Shown in pieces: positions 51,817-62,231 of a stretch of 64,000 bases of DNA. Below the pieces are notes generated by a model, which was not told the origin of the DNA, searched no databases, and was given only the letters and a program-made list of their open reading frames with translations. The DNA is from Prochlorococcus marinus str. MIT 9201 (GTDB taxonomy: Bacteria; Cyanobacteriota; Cyanobacteriia; PCC-6307; Cyanobiaceae). A program made the translations under genes and the position numbers. The stretch covers positions 1-64,000 of the forward strand of contig NZ_JNAL01000007.1 in NCBI RefSeq assembly GCF_000759955.1, given 5' to 3'. Position 1 is the first letter of the stretch. Every line of letters starts with the position of its first letter.

Positions 51817-53894
51817 GTAATTTCACTAATTCCAGATTTTGTAAAAGCATTTCCATTATTAATAGCTTTTGTCAATAATTCGTCTTTATCTGTTTGAGCT
51901 AAAGCTAAATCAAACCAGAAGGTTGTGCCTACACCTAATTCACTAGCCATACGAATCTCTCCACCATGCTTTTCAATTATTCCTCGCACAATAGATAATC
52001 CAAGACCTGTTCCTTGCTCAGTATGCACTGCATTTTCTACTCTATAAAAACGATCAAATATCTTCTCTTGATCAGCCTGAGAAATTCCTGAACCTGTATC
52101 AGCAATCTCAATTCTTACTCTTGGTAACGGTGAAACTAACTCACATTGAGGTGCTTCATCATTGTTTTTACTGGGAGGGAAAGCAGGGCAGGAATCCGGC
52201 CAAGTATAAGCTCTTATGATTAATGTGCTGTTTTTTGGACTAAATTTCAATCCATTACCTAGCAAATTATCAAAAACTTGTAATAGTAAATCAAAATTTC
52301 CAAGAATTGGAGGAATAGTTTCTTCTATATCATGAGCTAATGAAACATTCTTTTCTGTAGCATTAAGCCTGTAATTTCTAAGAGCCTGTTCAATTGCTGG
52401 TTTTATATCCATTTGCTCCAGTTGAATTATTTTCCCAGACTCTAGTCTTGACAAATCTAATACATCATTTACGAGTCTTGTTAACCTATCAGTTTCTGAA
52501 TTTGCAATTCCCAAAAATTCGATTTGTTCTTCATCAGAAAGCTGATCTTTTAAATCATGTAGAGTTTCTACATAGCTTTTGATGTTAAAAAGCGGTGTTC
52601 TTAATTCGTGGGAAACATTACTAATAAACCTGTTTTGCGCTGCGTTAAGTTCCACTTCTCTTGTTAAATCTTGAATTGTTACAGCAATTCCTTTTAATTC
52701 AACTTTGTTTGTATCTAAAACTGATTGCAAAACAATTCTTAAAGTTCTTGGTGGTTCTCCTAAACTAAATCTTAAATCGTCTTTCTCTTTTTCCCTGTTT
52801 AATATGGATTCTATATTTGTATGAAGGTCGTTAGATAAAATTTCCGGGATTTCATTTAAAAAATATTTACCTTCTAAGAATCTTCCTTCCCAACGAAATA
52901 ATCTTTTAGCTGTTGGATTAGTAAGTACAATCTTGCCTTGTGAGTCCAATAATATTGCACCATCAGCCATTGTAGCTATTAGGGATTGTTGCTTTATTTG
53001 AGCCGCCTTAAGTTCTTCAATATTAGCCTCGTCATAATTTTCTAACTGAGTAGCCATGCGGTTAAATCCATTCAAAAGTTCTCCCAAATCACCCGTCATA
53101 GGTAAAGAAATTCTTGATTTGAAGTTCCCTTTTGAAATTTCTCTGACACCTCTTACTAACTCTCTTACAGGTCTAGTGATTGTGAGTGCATTGAATACAG
53201 CTCCAAGGATTACTAAAACCCAAATAGAAATAAAAACTGCTATTGTTACTTCCCTTGTTAGTGCAGCACTAGCCAATGCTTTTTTATTAGGTGTAACTCC
53301 TAAAGCTAAAGTTCCAAGATATTTACCTTTCCACAACATTGGTACGAATACATCTGTCACTTGACCTTGAGGTGTCGCATGCTGTCGAACTAAAGGGAAT
53401 TGCGGTCTTTTCTTTAATTCTGATGGAAGTTTTAATCTTCTGGTTAACTGGAACTGACTATCTGAACTTGTTGGTGTTGCGCTTATCGGAATTCCTAGTT
53501 GAACGATGTCTTCTGCATCAGTAAAGAATATGTAACGGAGATTTCTACTTGATCTCCAAAACTTTTCAGCAACATTTGAAATTTCTTTTTTTTGGTTATT
53601 AGCAACTAATTCTGTGACATTCCCCGACAGCAATAATCCAAGATCTCTAGCGTATCTAGTATCATTCATCCCTGCATCTTTTTGGATACTATTTAGTGCA
53701 AAAAACGTTATGCCTGTCATTAAGAGGCTTACAACAAGAGTTGCTATCGCTAACAATTTTGTTCTTAAACTAAAACCGCTCCACCAAGAGAGAAGTCTAT
53801 TAGCCCAATAGTTATTATCAATATCTTCACTACCAATATCTTCATTATCAATGATTTCATATCCTCTTCTAATTCTATTATTGGTATCTCCCAT
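51813..53894 (-). CDS. nblS: Sensor histidine kinase NblS (Hik33/DspA)
   Basis: 693 aa. A membrane helix at about 40-65, periplasmic sensor region, second helix at 215-235, HAMP, PAS (LIATMADGAILLDSQGKIVL), HisKA with SNVSHELRTPLFNIKSYVET and HATPase with DRFYRVENAVHTEQGTGLGL. NblS controls high-light and stress genes, including hli, through RpaB in cyanobacteria. Gene order kaiC-nblS-purD supports the call. The hli genes in this window are likely targets (inference). Confidence 0.92.
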   Translation of the reverse strand: MGDTNNRIRRGYEIIDNEDIGSEDIDNNYWANRLLSWWSGFSLRTKLLAIATLVVSLLMTGITFFALNSIQKDAGMNDTRYARDLGLLLSGNVTELVANNQKKEISNVAEKFWRSSRNLRYIFFTDAEDIVQLGIPISATPTSSDSQFQLTRRLKLPSELKKRPQFPLVRQHATPQGQVTDVFVPMLWKGKYLGTLALGVTPNKKALASAALTREVTIAVFISIWVLVILGAVFNALTITRPVRELVRGVREISKGNFKSRISLPMTGDLGELLNGFNRMATQLENYDEANIEELKAAQIKQQSLIATMADGAILLDSQGKIVLTNPTAKRLFRWEGRFLEGKYFLNEIPEILSNDLHTNIESILNREKEKDDLRFSLGEPPRTLRIVLQSVLDTNKVELKGIAVTIQDLTREVELNAAQNRFISNVSHELRTPLFNIKSYVETLHDLKDQLSDEEQIEFLGIANSETDRLTRLVNDVLDLSRLESGKIIQLEQMDIKPAIEQALRNYRLNATEKNVSLAHDIEETIPPILGNFDLLLQVFDNLLGNGLKFSPKNSTLIIRAYTWPDSCPAFPPSKNNDEAPQCELVSPLPRVRIEIADTGSGISQADQEKIFDRFYRVENAVHTEQGTGLGLSIVRGIIEKHGGEIRMASELGVGTTFWFDLALAQTDKDELLTKAINNGNAFTKSGISEIT

Positions 53895-53898
53895 GACC

Positions 53899-55230
53899 TT
53901 AATTCTCCTTTGAAAAGTTTTTTCTCACTTGATGACCAATATCATTTCTAAAATAAATACCATTAAAATTAATTTCTTTTAAATTTTTGTATGCTTTTTT
54001 AAAAACTAAATCGAAATCTTTATCTTGGCATACAACACTCAAGACTCTTCCTCCATCAGTCAATAATTCTCCATTTTTACTTAAAGAGGTACCAGAGTCG
54101 AAAATTTGACAATTTAAAGAATCAATATTTCCTATTTTAATTGGAAAGCCTGTTTTGTATTCATGAGGGTAACCCTTTGAGGTTGCTATTACACAACCAC
54201 TTACTTTATCTGTAGTATCAATTGTTTCAGAACCTGTTAAATTTCCCATTGAGCATTTTTCTAAAAGAAATACAAAATTCTGATCCATCAAAGGCATAAT
54301 TGTTTGGCATTCTGGATCACCAAATCTGCAGTTATATTCTATTACTTTGGGACCAGACTTTGTGATCATTAAGCCAAAATAAATTACACCCTTATAGTCA
54401 ATATTTTTTTTATTTAGTTCATCTATTGTAGGTTCTATTATCTCCTTAACTATTCGACTAAGGACATCTTTTGTTATTAGTGGAGCAGGAGAATAAGCCC
54501 CCATTCCTCCTGTATTTGGACCTTTATCTTCCTCCATAAGACGTTTATGATCTTGAGCAGTTGGAAGTAATATAAATTTCTCGCCATCACATAAAGCAAA
54601 AACTGAAACTTCTGGGCCTTCAATTTTTTCCTCTAAAACTATTACATTACCAGAGTCACCAAATTTACCACTGAAGATTAATTCTGCTGCTTTGAAACAT
54701 TCATCTTTTGAATCAGGAATAAAAACACCTTTACCTGAAGCTAGACCATCGGCTTTCACCACCAATGGAATAGATGATGAATAGATAACCTTTTTGGCTT
54801 CTTTTAAAGAATTAACTTTCCAAAAGTTTGCGGTTGGTATATTTGCATCTTGCATAAATTCTTTGGCCCAAGATTTGCTATATTCAAGTTTTGCTCCATC
54901 TTTACCAGGGCCAAATACTTTAAAACCTTTTTTGCGAAGAAAATCGGCTAATCCATTTGCTAAGGCTATTTCGGGTCCTATTACAATTAAATCTATTTTT
55001 AAAGAGTTAAGCTTCTCTAATAAATCATTTTTATTTTTTATATCAATTTTGATTCTTTCACATTTATTTATTCTTTCTGATCCAGCGTTACCAGGGATTA
55101 AGTAAACTTTTTTTACTAATTCATTCTTTTGTATAGCCCAAGCCAAGGAATTTTCTCTCCCGCCATTTCCAATTACTAAAATATTTTTTAATTTGTTAGG
55201 GTTTTTAGAAATTGTTGAATTAATACTCAT
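53899..55230 (-). CDS. purD: Phosphoribosylamine-glycine ligase
   Basis: 443 aa. ILVIGNGGRENSLAWAIQKN at the start, then LVVKADGLASGKGVFIPDSK (ATP grasp), EDKGPNTGGMGAYSPAP and ITKSGPKVIEYNCRFGDPEC, the PurD signature. Second step of purine synthesis. It lies 4 nt after nblS ends upstream on the same strand, i.e. nblS follows purD. Divergent from purC across a 136-bp region. Confidence 0.95.
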   Translation of the reverse strand: MSINSTISKNPNKLKNILVIGNGGRENSLAWAIQKNELVKKVYLIPGNAGSERINKCERIKIDIKNKNDLLEKLNSLKIDLIVIGPEIALANGLADFLRKKGFKVFGPGKDGAKLEYSKSWAKEFMQDANIPTANFWKVNSLKEAKKVIYSSSIPLVVKADGLASGKGVFIPDSKDECFKAAELIFSGKFGDSGNVIVLEEKIEGPEVSVFALCDGEKFILLPTAQDHKRLMEEDKGPNTGGMGAYSPAPLITKDVLSRIVKEIIEPTIDELNKKNIDYKGVIYFGLMITKSGPKVIEYNCRFGDPECQTIMPLMDQNFVFLLEKCSMGNLTGSETIDTTDKVSGCVIATSKGYPHEYKTGFPIKIGNIDSLNCQIFDSGTSLSKNGELLTDGGRVLSVVCQDKDFDLVFKKAYKNLKEINFNGIYFRNDIGHQVRKNFSKEN

Positions 55231-55281
55231 AAAATATGAATTTTGAAGGTTATGAGGTTTTGATAAATAATCAGTTAAAAT

Positions 55282-55309
55282 GAAGTCAACTATTAGATAG
55301 GTTGACTTC
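55282..55309. promoter_or_regulatory. Perfect 9-bp dyad between purD and purC
   Basis: GAAGTCAAC-tattagatag-GTTGACTTC. It lies 52 nt before the purD start and 57 nt before the purC start. A shared operator for a purine regulator or a small hairpin in the purC leader are both possible. Confidence 0.45.
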
Positions 55310-55366
55310 TTATAAATATGTTAATTAAAGATAGTACTTTTAGTAATCAAATGAGGTCTTAAATTT

Positions 55367-56095
55367 ATGAATAATAAATATGACTTGATTTATGAAGGTA
55401 AAGCAAAAAAAGTATTTTCTCATGCCGAAGCAGATAAAGTAATAATTGAATTTAAGGATGACGCTACTGCTTTTAATGCTTTAAAAAAAGCTAAATTTGA
55501 AGGGAAGGGCAAACTTAATTGCCTTATAAGTGCAAGAATTTTTGAACTTCTTATTAAGAACAAGATTTCAACTCATTTTATTAAACTTGAAAATGAAAAT
55601 ACGATGATTGCACAAAAAATTAAAGTAATTCCCTTGGAAATTGTTCTGAGAAATATTGCTTATGGCTCTCTATGTAAACAAACGACTATAAAACCTGGTA
55701 CTGTCCTAGCAAAACCATTAATTGATATTTATCTTAAAAATGATGAACTGAATGATCCGCTAATTACAAAAGATAGAATTGAGTTAATGAACATATTAGA
55801 ATCTAAAGACTTAGATTTAATAATAGATTTAACTTTAAAAATTAATAAAATCCTGAAAAGTTTTTTTAAAAATATTCATCTTCAACTTGTAGATTTCAAG
55901 TTGGAGTTTGGTTATGACTTAAAAAAGAATATATTACTTGGAGATGAAATAAGTCCTGATAATTGCAGACTTTGGGATCTTAATCAAAATAATGATACAA
56001 TTGTAAGTCTAGACAAAGACAGATTTAGAAATGATTTAGGTGGTCTAATTGAAGCTTATAGTGAAATTAACCGAAGAATAAATGACTTCATTTAA
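55367..56095 (+). CDS. purC: Phosphoribosylaminoimidazole-succinocarboxamide synthase
   Basis: 242 aa. LIYEGKAKKVFSHAEADKVI at the start, KVIPLEIVLRNIAYGS, and LVDFKLEFGYDLKKNILLGD with EISPDNCRLWD, the SAICAR synthetase signature. Cytoplasmic step of purine synthesis. ATG start. Confidence 0.95.
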   Translation: MNNKYDLIYEGKAKKVFSHAEADKVIIEFKDDATAFNALKKAKFEGKGKLNCLISARIFELLIKNKISTHFIKLENENTMIAQKIKVIPLEIVLRNIAYGSLCKQTTIKPGTVLAKPLIDIYLKNDELNDPLITKDRIELMNILESKDLDLIIDLTLKINKILKSFFKNIHLQLVDFKLEFGYDLKKNILLGDEISPDNCRLWDLNQNNDTIVSLDKDRFRNDLGGLIEAYSEINRRINDFI

Positions 56096-56133
56096 TTGAA
56101 AAAATGCTTTATTTACCATAATCAAAAAATACT

Positions 56134-58266
56134 ATGCAAAAACACTTTTTAAGATTTAGTTATCTTTTTACAAATATTGCTTTTTATCCCTTGATTTTGA
56201 TATCAAATCATTCAGAATTAGCCGCTAAGTATTTGCAAAATGATATTAAGAAGTCAATTAAAACTTTAGAAATAAATAATACCAACATAGGTTTTTTGCA
56301 AAGTCTAGATACTGATAAACAGAAAAACTTCTTTATTGCAGAAAATACAGAAAATATCAATGAAGAAAGTGTGCTTATCTCAGAAATAATTATCGAAGGT
56401 TGGGAAAACCATCCTGAAGGTAGAAAACTTGAATTGGCTGCCTATGATTCTATGAGTATCAAGCCAGGAAGTATTGTTGATAATCAAACTTTAAATCAAG
56501 ATTTAAAAGCAATATATGCAAGTGGTTGGTTTTCAGGGGTTCAAATAAAGTCTCAAGAGGGCCCATTGGGAGTCAGGTTAATCGTTAATGTAGTGCCTAA
56601 TCCAATTTTGAAGAAAGTTAAACTTAGACCAGAAAACTCTGTTATCTCAAGTACATACGTAGATAAAATTTTTAACAATTTTTATGGTACAACTCTTAAC
56701 CTAAATGAACTTCAAAATAAGATTGCAATAATAAAAAAACGTTACGAAATCGAAGGTTATTCTTTAGCTAGAATTAATGGCCCAGATAGAATTTCTGAAA
56801 ACGGGATAGTTACATTAAATGTAACTGAAGGGATTGTATCTGATATAAAGTTGAGGTTCATCGGATCAGATGGTGAATCTTTGAAGGATGGAAAACCGAG
56901 AAAAGGAAAAACAAAAGACTGGGTCATAAAAAGAGAATTAAAAACTCAACCTGGCACCATTTTTAACAGAAAAATTTTGGAAGCTGATATTGGTCGGCTC
57001 TATGCAACATCATTATTTGATGATGTAAAGGTCTCTCTTGGTCCTGATAAGTTAAATCCGGGTAAAGTCATAATTTTTCTAGATTTGAGCGAGCAAAGAA
57101 CAGGCTCTCTAACTGGTGGCCTTGGTTATAGCAATAGTTCAGGTATCTTTGCCTCACTTGGTCTGCAAGAAACGAATGCACTAGGTAGAGCATGGTCCAC
57201 TAATCTCAACTTAAATTTCGGAGAATATTCAACTACCTACAATTTTTCTTTATCTGATCCTTGGATTAAAGGAGATAAACATAAAACTTCCTTTAGAACA
57301 AATATTTTTCTGAGTAGAGATTATCCGCAAGAGTTTAAAAGTGAAGATAATGGACGTATATACGCTGTAGATGATACAAATACCTCAACTTCGGATAGTT
57401 TTTCATCAATAGTCTTAGAAAAAACAGGTGGTGGATTCTCTTTCTCAAGGCCTCTCAATGGTGGAGATACATTTAAGCCAGCTAAATGGAGAGTTCTTGC
57501 AGGAATGAATTTTAAGAAAGTAAAGATGATTGATGGTAGTGGTAACAAAAAACCATATGGTGATATGACGCCAACCTCAGGAAATATTAACGATATTATA
57601 TGTATTGGATTTACTCCAAATGAGGGGACATGTCCTGAAGAAAATACTTTGGTAAGTGTTATTGCAAGTACGTCTAGAAATAATTTGAATAATTCTGCAA
57701 ATCCAACCTCAGGAAATAAATTTACCTTTGGTACTGAACAGTTTGTTTCGATGGGAGAAAATTCTCCAACTTTCAATAGAATGAGAGCTTCATATTCATT
57801 TTTTATACCAACAAAATTGATAAATTTAACCAAAGCATGTAGGTCAAGTAATGCTGCTAGTGAAGATTGTCCTCAAGCAATTGGTTTTCAATTTAAGACA
57901 GGAACTATTCTTGGTGAATTGCCTCCTTACGAAGCATTTTGTATGGGGGGTACATCATCTGTTAGAGGTTGGGGATCTTGTGATTTAGGTGTAAGTAAAA
58001 GTTTTGTCGAAAGTACTGTGGAATATAGATTTCCAGTTTGGAGAATGATATCAGGAGCTTTATTTGTTGATGCAGGGAGTGATTTAGGCTCTCAAAAGGA
58101 CGTCCCAGGGAAGCCTGGTAAATTATTGCAGAAATCAGGCTCTGGTTTTTCGCTTGGAGGGGGAGTGGGAGTGAAAACGCCAATTGGGCCGTTGAGATTT
58201 GATGTTGCAAGTAAGGACCTGTCCGGAGAATGGAGATATACACTTGGAGTTGGATGGAAGTTTTAA
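56134..58266 (+). CDS. bamA: Outer-membrane protein assembly factor BamA (Omp85)
   Basis: 710 aa. Signal-like N-terminus (about 30 residues), POTRA domains from about 85 to 325 (LISEIIIEGWENHPEGRKLE.., LKKVKLRPENSVISSTYVDK.., VSDIKLRFIGSDG..) and a 16-strand barrel ending YTLGVGWKF with terminal Phe. The barrel has GGTSSVRGWG in the place of the VRGF/Y core motif. Inserts outer-membrane proteins. lpxC follows at once: head of an envelope operon. Confidence 0.93.
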   Translation: MQKHFLRFSYLFTNIAFYPLILISNHSELAAKYLQNDIKKSIKTLEINNTNIGFLQSLDTDKQKNFFIAENTENINEESVLISEIIIEGWENHPEGRKLELAAYDSMSIKPGSIVDNQTLNQDLKAIYASGWFSGVQIKSQEGPLGVRLIVNVVPNPILKKVKLRPENSVISSTYVDKIFNNFYGTTLNLNELQNKIAIIKKRYEIEGYSLARINGPDRISENGIVTLNVTEGIVSDIKLRFIGSDGESLKDGKPRKGKTKDWVIKRELKTQPGTIFNRKILEADIGRLYATSLFDDVKVSLGPDKLNPGKVIIFLDLSEQRTGSLTGGLGYSNSSGIFASLGLQETNALGRAWSTNLNLNFGEYSTTYNFSLSDPWIKGDKHKTSFRTNIFLSRDYPQEFKSEDNGRIYAVDDTNTSTSDSFSSIVLEKTGGGFSFSRPLNGGDTFKPAKWRVLAGMNFKKVKMIDGSGNKKPYGDMTPTSGNINDIICIGFTPNEGTCPEENTLVSVIASTSRNNLNNSANPTSGNKFTFGTEQFVSMGENSPTFNRMRASYSFFIPTKLINLTKACRSSNAASEDCPQAIGFQFKTGTILGELPPYEAFCMGGTSSVRGWGSCDLGVSKSFVESTVEYRFPVWRMISGALFVDAGSDLGSQKDVPGKPGKLLQKSGSGFSLGGGVGVKTPIGPLRFDVASKDLSGEWRYTLGVGWKF

Positions 58267-59103
58267 GTGTTTTCTTGGCCTTCTAATTATGATTCTTGCT
58301 ATACATTAGCTGGTGTTATATCCAGAGAAGGTATAGGACTGCATAGTGGAGAAAAAACGAGAGTTAGAATTTCTTCTTATGAGAAAGAAGGTTATTATGT
58401 CTCTTTCAGGGACAATCCTAACGAGATTTTTAAGCTAACTCAAGATTTAATTGGGAGTACGATGCTTTGCACGGCGGTTAAGTTAGGAAGTAGAAATCTA
58501 TATACTATTGAACATTTATTATCTTCAATGGCTGGGTGTGGTTTAAGTTATATACATATTGAGGTTGATGGAAAAGAGATCCCTCTTCTAGATGGATCAG
58601 CAATTCAGTGGGTTAAAGAATTTGAAGCAGTAGGGATTAAAAAAGCACCTAAACCAGATAATTTTTTTCGAGAGATAAATAAATCAATAATCTTAAATAA
58701 AGAAGGCTCAGTTATAGCAGCTACTCCTTCTGAAAAAACTACAATTATATCTACCATAAGTTTTTCCTATAAAGCAATTGGAAATCAAACTTTTGTTATT
58801 GATCTAAATCCAAAAAGTTTTGTTGAAATGATTGCTCCAGCAAGAACATTTGGTTTTAAGGATCAATTTCAAGAGTTAAGTGAACTTGGACTAATAAAAG
58901 GAGGTAGTTTAGAAAATGCTCTTGTTTGCGATGGTGATGAATGGGTTAATCCACCATTAAGATTTGATAATGAACCAATAAGACATAAAATTTTAGACCT
59001 AATTGGGGACTTGGCTTTGGTAGGGTTACCTAGGGCTCAAATTTTAGTTTATAAGGGATCGCATTCTTTAAATGCTTTATTGGCCTCATCGCTAAAAATT
59101 TAA
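58267..59103 (+). CDS. lpxC: UDP-3-O-acyl-N-acetylglucosamine deacetylase
   Basis: 278 aa. GTG starts directly after the bamA stop. [20 protein letters not shown] and EIPLLDGSA hold Zn/catalytic residues, and [15 protein letters not shown] gives the HxxxD metal site. Committed step of lipid A synthesis. Normal length. Confidence 0.95.
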   Translation: MFSWPSNYDSCYTLAGVISREGIGLHSGEKTRVRISSYEKEGYYVSFRDNPNEIFKLTQDLIGSTMLCTAVKLGSRNLYTIEHLLSSMAGCGLSYIHIEVDGKEIPLLDGSAIQWVKEFEAVGIKKAPKPDNFFREINKSIILNKEGSVIAATPSEKTTIISTISFSYKAIGNQTFVIDLNPKSFVEMIAPARTFGFKDQFQELSELGLIKGGSLENALVCDGDEWVNPPLRFDNEPIRHKILDLIGDLALVGLPRAQILVYKGSHSLNALLASSLKI

Positions 59104-59120
59104 TTCAATCTTTAATTGTT

Positions 59121-59579
59121 TTGGAAAAAAAATTATCAAGTGAAAATAATCAGCTCTCCTCAGAGCAAATACTAGGCTTATTACCTCACAGATATCCTTT
59201 TGCTCTTGTGGATAAAGTAATAGAGAATATCCCTGGGGAGAGGGCCGTCGCAATAAAGAATGTAACTTTAAATGAGCCTCAATTTCAAGGGCATTTTCCT
59301 GAAAGGCCCCTGATGCCTGGAGTTCTTATAGTTGAATCAATGGCTCAAGTTGGCGGAATAATAGTAACTCAAATGCCTGATCTACCCAAAGGACTTTTCG
59401 TTTTTGCGGGAATCAATAATGTTAAATTCAGAAAACCTGTTGTGCCTGGAGATCAATTGATAATTTCTTGTGAATTATTAAGTATTAAAAGACATAGATT
59501 TGGCAAGGTTAAGGGTGAGGCACACGTCGATGGAAAGTTGGTATGTGCTGGAGAATTAATGTTCTCATTAGTTGATTAG
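59121..59579 (+). CDS. fabZ: 3-hydroxyacyl-ACP dehydratase
   Basis: 152 aa. [20 protein letters not shown] with the active-site His and [20 protein letters not shown] with the catalytic Glu. Hot-dog fold, fatty-acid elongation. TTG start. It sits between lpxC and lpxA as in many bacteria, balancing acyl supply for lipid A. Confidence 0.95.
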   Translation: MEKKLSSENNQLSSEQILGLLPHRYPFALVDKVIENIPGERAVAIKNVTLNEPQFQGHFPERPLMPGVLIVESMAQVGGIIVTQMPDLPKGLFVFAGINNVKFRKPVVPGDQLIISCELLSIKRHRFGKVKGEAHVDGKLVCAGELMFSLVD

Positions 59580-59583
59580 TGAT

Positions 59584-60426
59584 ATGGAGAATAAAAATAG
59601 TAAATTTAACTCAAGTTTTAGTGGTGTAAAGGTTCACCCCAATGCTTTTGTTGATCCAAGTGCCGAATTACATGATGGGGTCACTATCTCTCAAGGAGCA
59701 ATTATTGGTCCTTATGTAACCATCGGGAAAGGAACTGAAATAGGTCCTAATGCAGTTATTAATGGAAGAACTAAAATTGGTATAAATAATAGAGTTTTCC
59801 CAAATGTTTTTATAGGCTTGGATCCTCAGGATCTTAAATATAAAGGGGCTTCTACCGAAGTTGTTATTGGAGATAATAATACTTTTAGAGAATGCGTAAC
59901 TATTAATAAGGCAACTAATGAAGGAGAAAAAACTATTATTGGCAATAATAATTTGTTAATGGCTTATACCCATATAGGACATAATTGTGAACTTGGTAAT
60001 AGGATAGTTTTATCAAATAGTGTTCAAGTAGCAGGTCATGTAAAAATTGAAGATAAGGCTATCATTGGAGGCTGTTTAGGTATTCATCAATTTGTACACA
60101 TTGGATATTTAGCAATGATCGGAGGAATGACTAGAGTAGATAGAGATGTACCTCCTTTTTGTTTGGCTGAAGGACATCCAGGAAGATTGAGAGGTTTGAA
60201 TAGGATTGGAATTAAAAGAAGTGGTTTGATGGAAAACAAAGATTTTGACTTAAAGTTACTTCAAAGTACTTGGAATCTCCTTTTTAAATCTAGTGATGTG
60301 ATTTCCAATACATTAGAAAAGGCAATGAAAGGAGAATTAGATCTTTCCTCTTCAAAATTATGTAATTTTTTAAAAGAATCAATATCAAAGGAAAGACGCG
60401 GACCAATGCCAGTTGTGAATTTATGA
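59584..60426 (+). CDS. lpxA: UDP-N-acetylglucosamine O-acyltransferase
   Basis: 280 aa from ATG at 59584 (a TTG at 59572 overlaps fabZ). Left-handed beta-helix hexapeptide repeats from residue 12; HIGHNCELGNRIVLSNSVQV contains the catalytic His region. First step of lipid A synthesis. Its TGA overlaps the lpxB ATG (ATGA). Confidence 0.94.
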   Translation: MENKNSKFNSSFSGVKVHPNAFVDPSAELHDGVTISQGAIIGPYVTIGKGTEIGPNAVINGRTKIGINNRVFPNVFIGLDPQDLKYKGASTEVVIGDNNTFRECVTINKATNEGEKTIIGNNNLLMAYTHIGHNCELGNRIVLSNSVQVAGHVKIEDKAIIGGCLGIHQFVHIGYLAMIGGMTRVDRDVPPFCLAEGHPGRLRGLNRIGIKRSGLMENKDFDLKLLQSTWNLLFKSSDVISNTLEKAMKGELDLSSSKLCNFLKESISKERRGPMPVVNL

Positions 60427-61601
60427 ATAAAAAGATATTTATAAGTACTGGAGAAGTTTCTGGAGATTTGCATGGAAGTTTGTTATCAAAAGCATTATTA
60501 GATGAGGCAAAAAAAAAATCTATAGATTTAGAAATTTGTGGACTAGGTGGGGACAGGATGAAGAAAGAAGGTGTGAAAATTTTACAAGATACTACATCCA
60601 TAAGTGCAATTGGGATTTGGGAGGCTTTACCTCTTATTCTTCCAACAATAATAATTCAAAGAAGATTTTATAAATTACTAAAAAAATATCCTCCAGACTG
60701 CTTGATTTTGATAGATTATATGGGTCCTAATATAAAAATTGGAATTAAATTAAAAAGATCGAAGACTAGAATTCCAATTTTTTACTACATTGCTCCTCAA
60801 GAGTGGGCTTGGAGGGTAGGAAATAATACTACAACAAATTTAATAAATTTTTCTGATAAGATTTTTGCGATTTTCAAAAAAGAAGCAGCATTCTATAAAA
60901 AAAGGGGTGGAAATGTTTTGTGGGTTGGACATCCAATGATTGATTTGACTAAAAAACTTCCTTTAAAGAAAGATTCTCGAACTATTCTGAACCTTAGACC
61001 AAATCAAAACATACTACTTTTAATGCCCGCATCAAGGTCTCAAGAATTGAAATATATACTACCTACTTTTATGCTGGTGGCCAGAAAATTACAACAAAAA
61101 TATCCAAATTTAATTGTCTATATTCCCTCCTGTAGGAAAGTTTTTGATGAAAGATTCAAAAAGGCCTTCAGAAAATATCAAGTTAAAGGTAAAGTGATTT
61201 CTCAAGAAGATAACGCAAGATTAAAGCCTTATATTTATTCGCTTACAAAAATTGCTCTTTGCAAATCTGGGACAGTTAATATGGAATTAGCTTTATATGG
61301 AATCCCGCAGATTGTTGGATATAGAGTAAGTAAGGTAACTGCTTTTATTGCTAAAAAAATTCTCAATTTCAAAGTAAGATTTATTTCTCCTGTGAATTTG
61401 TTAGTCAATAGATTTGTTATCCCTGAATTTGTACAAAGGGAGTTTGATGAAAAGAAAATTTATTATAAATCTTGCAGAATTCTTGAAGAAAAGTCAGAAA
61501 AAATAAAGATTAACAAAGGTTATGCTTTTTTAAAAAAAGAGTTAGGCGAAGAGGGTGTAGTTAAAAGAGCTGCAAAAGAGATTATTAATTCTATTATTTG
61601 A
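60423..61601 (+). CDS. lpxB: Lipid A-disaccharide synthase
   Basis: 392 aa GT19. IFISTGEVSGDLHGSLLSKA, DYMGPNIKIGIKLKRSKTRI, YYIAPQEWAWRVG and LALYGIPQIVGYRVSKVTAF are LpxB landmarks. Joins UDP-diacyl-GlcN with lipid X at the inner membrane face. Translationally coupled to lpxA. Confidence 0.95.
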   Translation: MNKKIFISTGEVSGDLHGSLLSKALLDEAKKKSIDLEICGLGGDRMKKEGVKILQDTTSISAIGIWEALPLILPTIIIQRRFYKLLKKYPPDCLILIDYMGPNIKIGIKLKRSKTRIPIFYYIAPQEWAWRVGNNTTTNLINFSDKIFAIFKKEAAFYKKRGGNVLWVGHPMIDLTKKLPLKKDSRTILNLRPNQNILLLMPASRSQELKYILPTFMLVARKLQQKYPNLIVYIPSCRKVFDERFKKAFRKYQVKGKVISQEDNARLKPYIYSLTKIALCKSGTVNMELALYGIPQIVGYRVSKVTAFIAKKILNFKVRFISPVNLLVNRFVIPEFVQREFDEKKIYYKSCRILEEKSEKIKINKGYAFLKKELGEEGVVKRAAKEIINSII

Positions 61602-61616
61602 ACTTATAATAAAAAA

Positions 61617-62219
61617 ATGAAATATTTTTTACCTCTAATAATTGCTCTTTCAATATTAATTAACCCTGCAAACGCTTTTGCAGGGGAAATGCTTCTTGCA
61701 GGTGGTTGTTTTTGGTGTTTAGAACATGATTTAGAGTCCTTAAAGGGGATAAATTTTGTACAAAGTGGCTATTCAGGAGGAGATTTACAAAATCCTAGCT
61801 ATGAAAATCATGAAGGGCATCAGGAAGTGGTTTTGGTCAATTATGATTCTCAATTAGTAAGCTTACCTGAGATACTTAGGCTCTATTTGAGAAATATTGA
61901 TCCTCTTGATGGTAAGGGACAATTTTGTGATCGTGGAGATTCTTACAGGCCGGTGATCTTTTACAAAGATTCAACAGAGAAAAGTGATGCAGAAAATGCA
62001 CTTATTTCGGCCTCTAATGAACTGAAAGTGCCACTAGAAAAGATATCAGTAGAACTAAAATCGAAAGGTCAATTTTGGTTGGCTGAAGATTATCATCAGG
62101 ATTTTGCTGAGAGAAATGAATTAAAATATAAGTTCTATAGATTTTCATGTGGGAGAGATCAGAGGTTGGATAAGCTATGGGGAGATAACGCAAGATCAAC
62201 AAATCTTTGGGTTGAATAA
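61617..62219 (+). CDS. msrA: Peptide-methionine (S)-S-oxide reductase with signal peptide
   Basis: 200 aa. A signal peptide occupies residues 1-22 (ALSILINPANAFAG), then LAGGCFWCLEHDLESLKGIN with the catalytic Cys in GCFWC (GCFWG in most MsrA), QSGYSGGD, and EGHQEVVLVNYD. Export implies repair of oxidised Met in the periplasm or lumen. 15 nt after lpxB. Confidence 0.92.
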   Translation: MKYFLPLIIALSILINPANAFAGEMLLAGGCFWCLEHDLESLKGINFVQSGYSGGDLQNPSYENHEGHQEVVLVNYDSQLVSLPEILRLYLRNIDPLDGKGQFCDRGDSYRPVIFYKDSTEKSDAENALISASNELKVPLEKISVELKSKGQFWLAEDYHQDFAERNELKYKFYRFSCGRDQRLDKLWGDNARSTNLWVE

Positions 62220-62231
62220 TTTTAAATATAA

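Noticed and set aside
57321-57833. 170-codon minus-strand frame
   Set aside because: Lies wholly inside bamA; no start signal and no family match.
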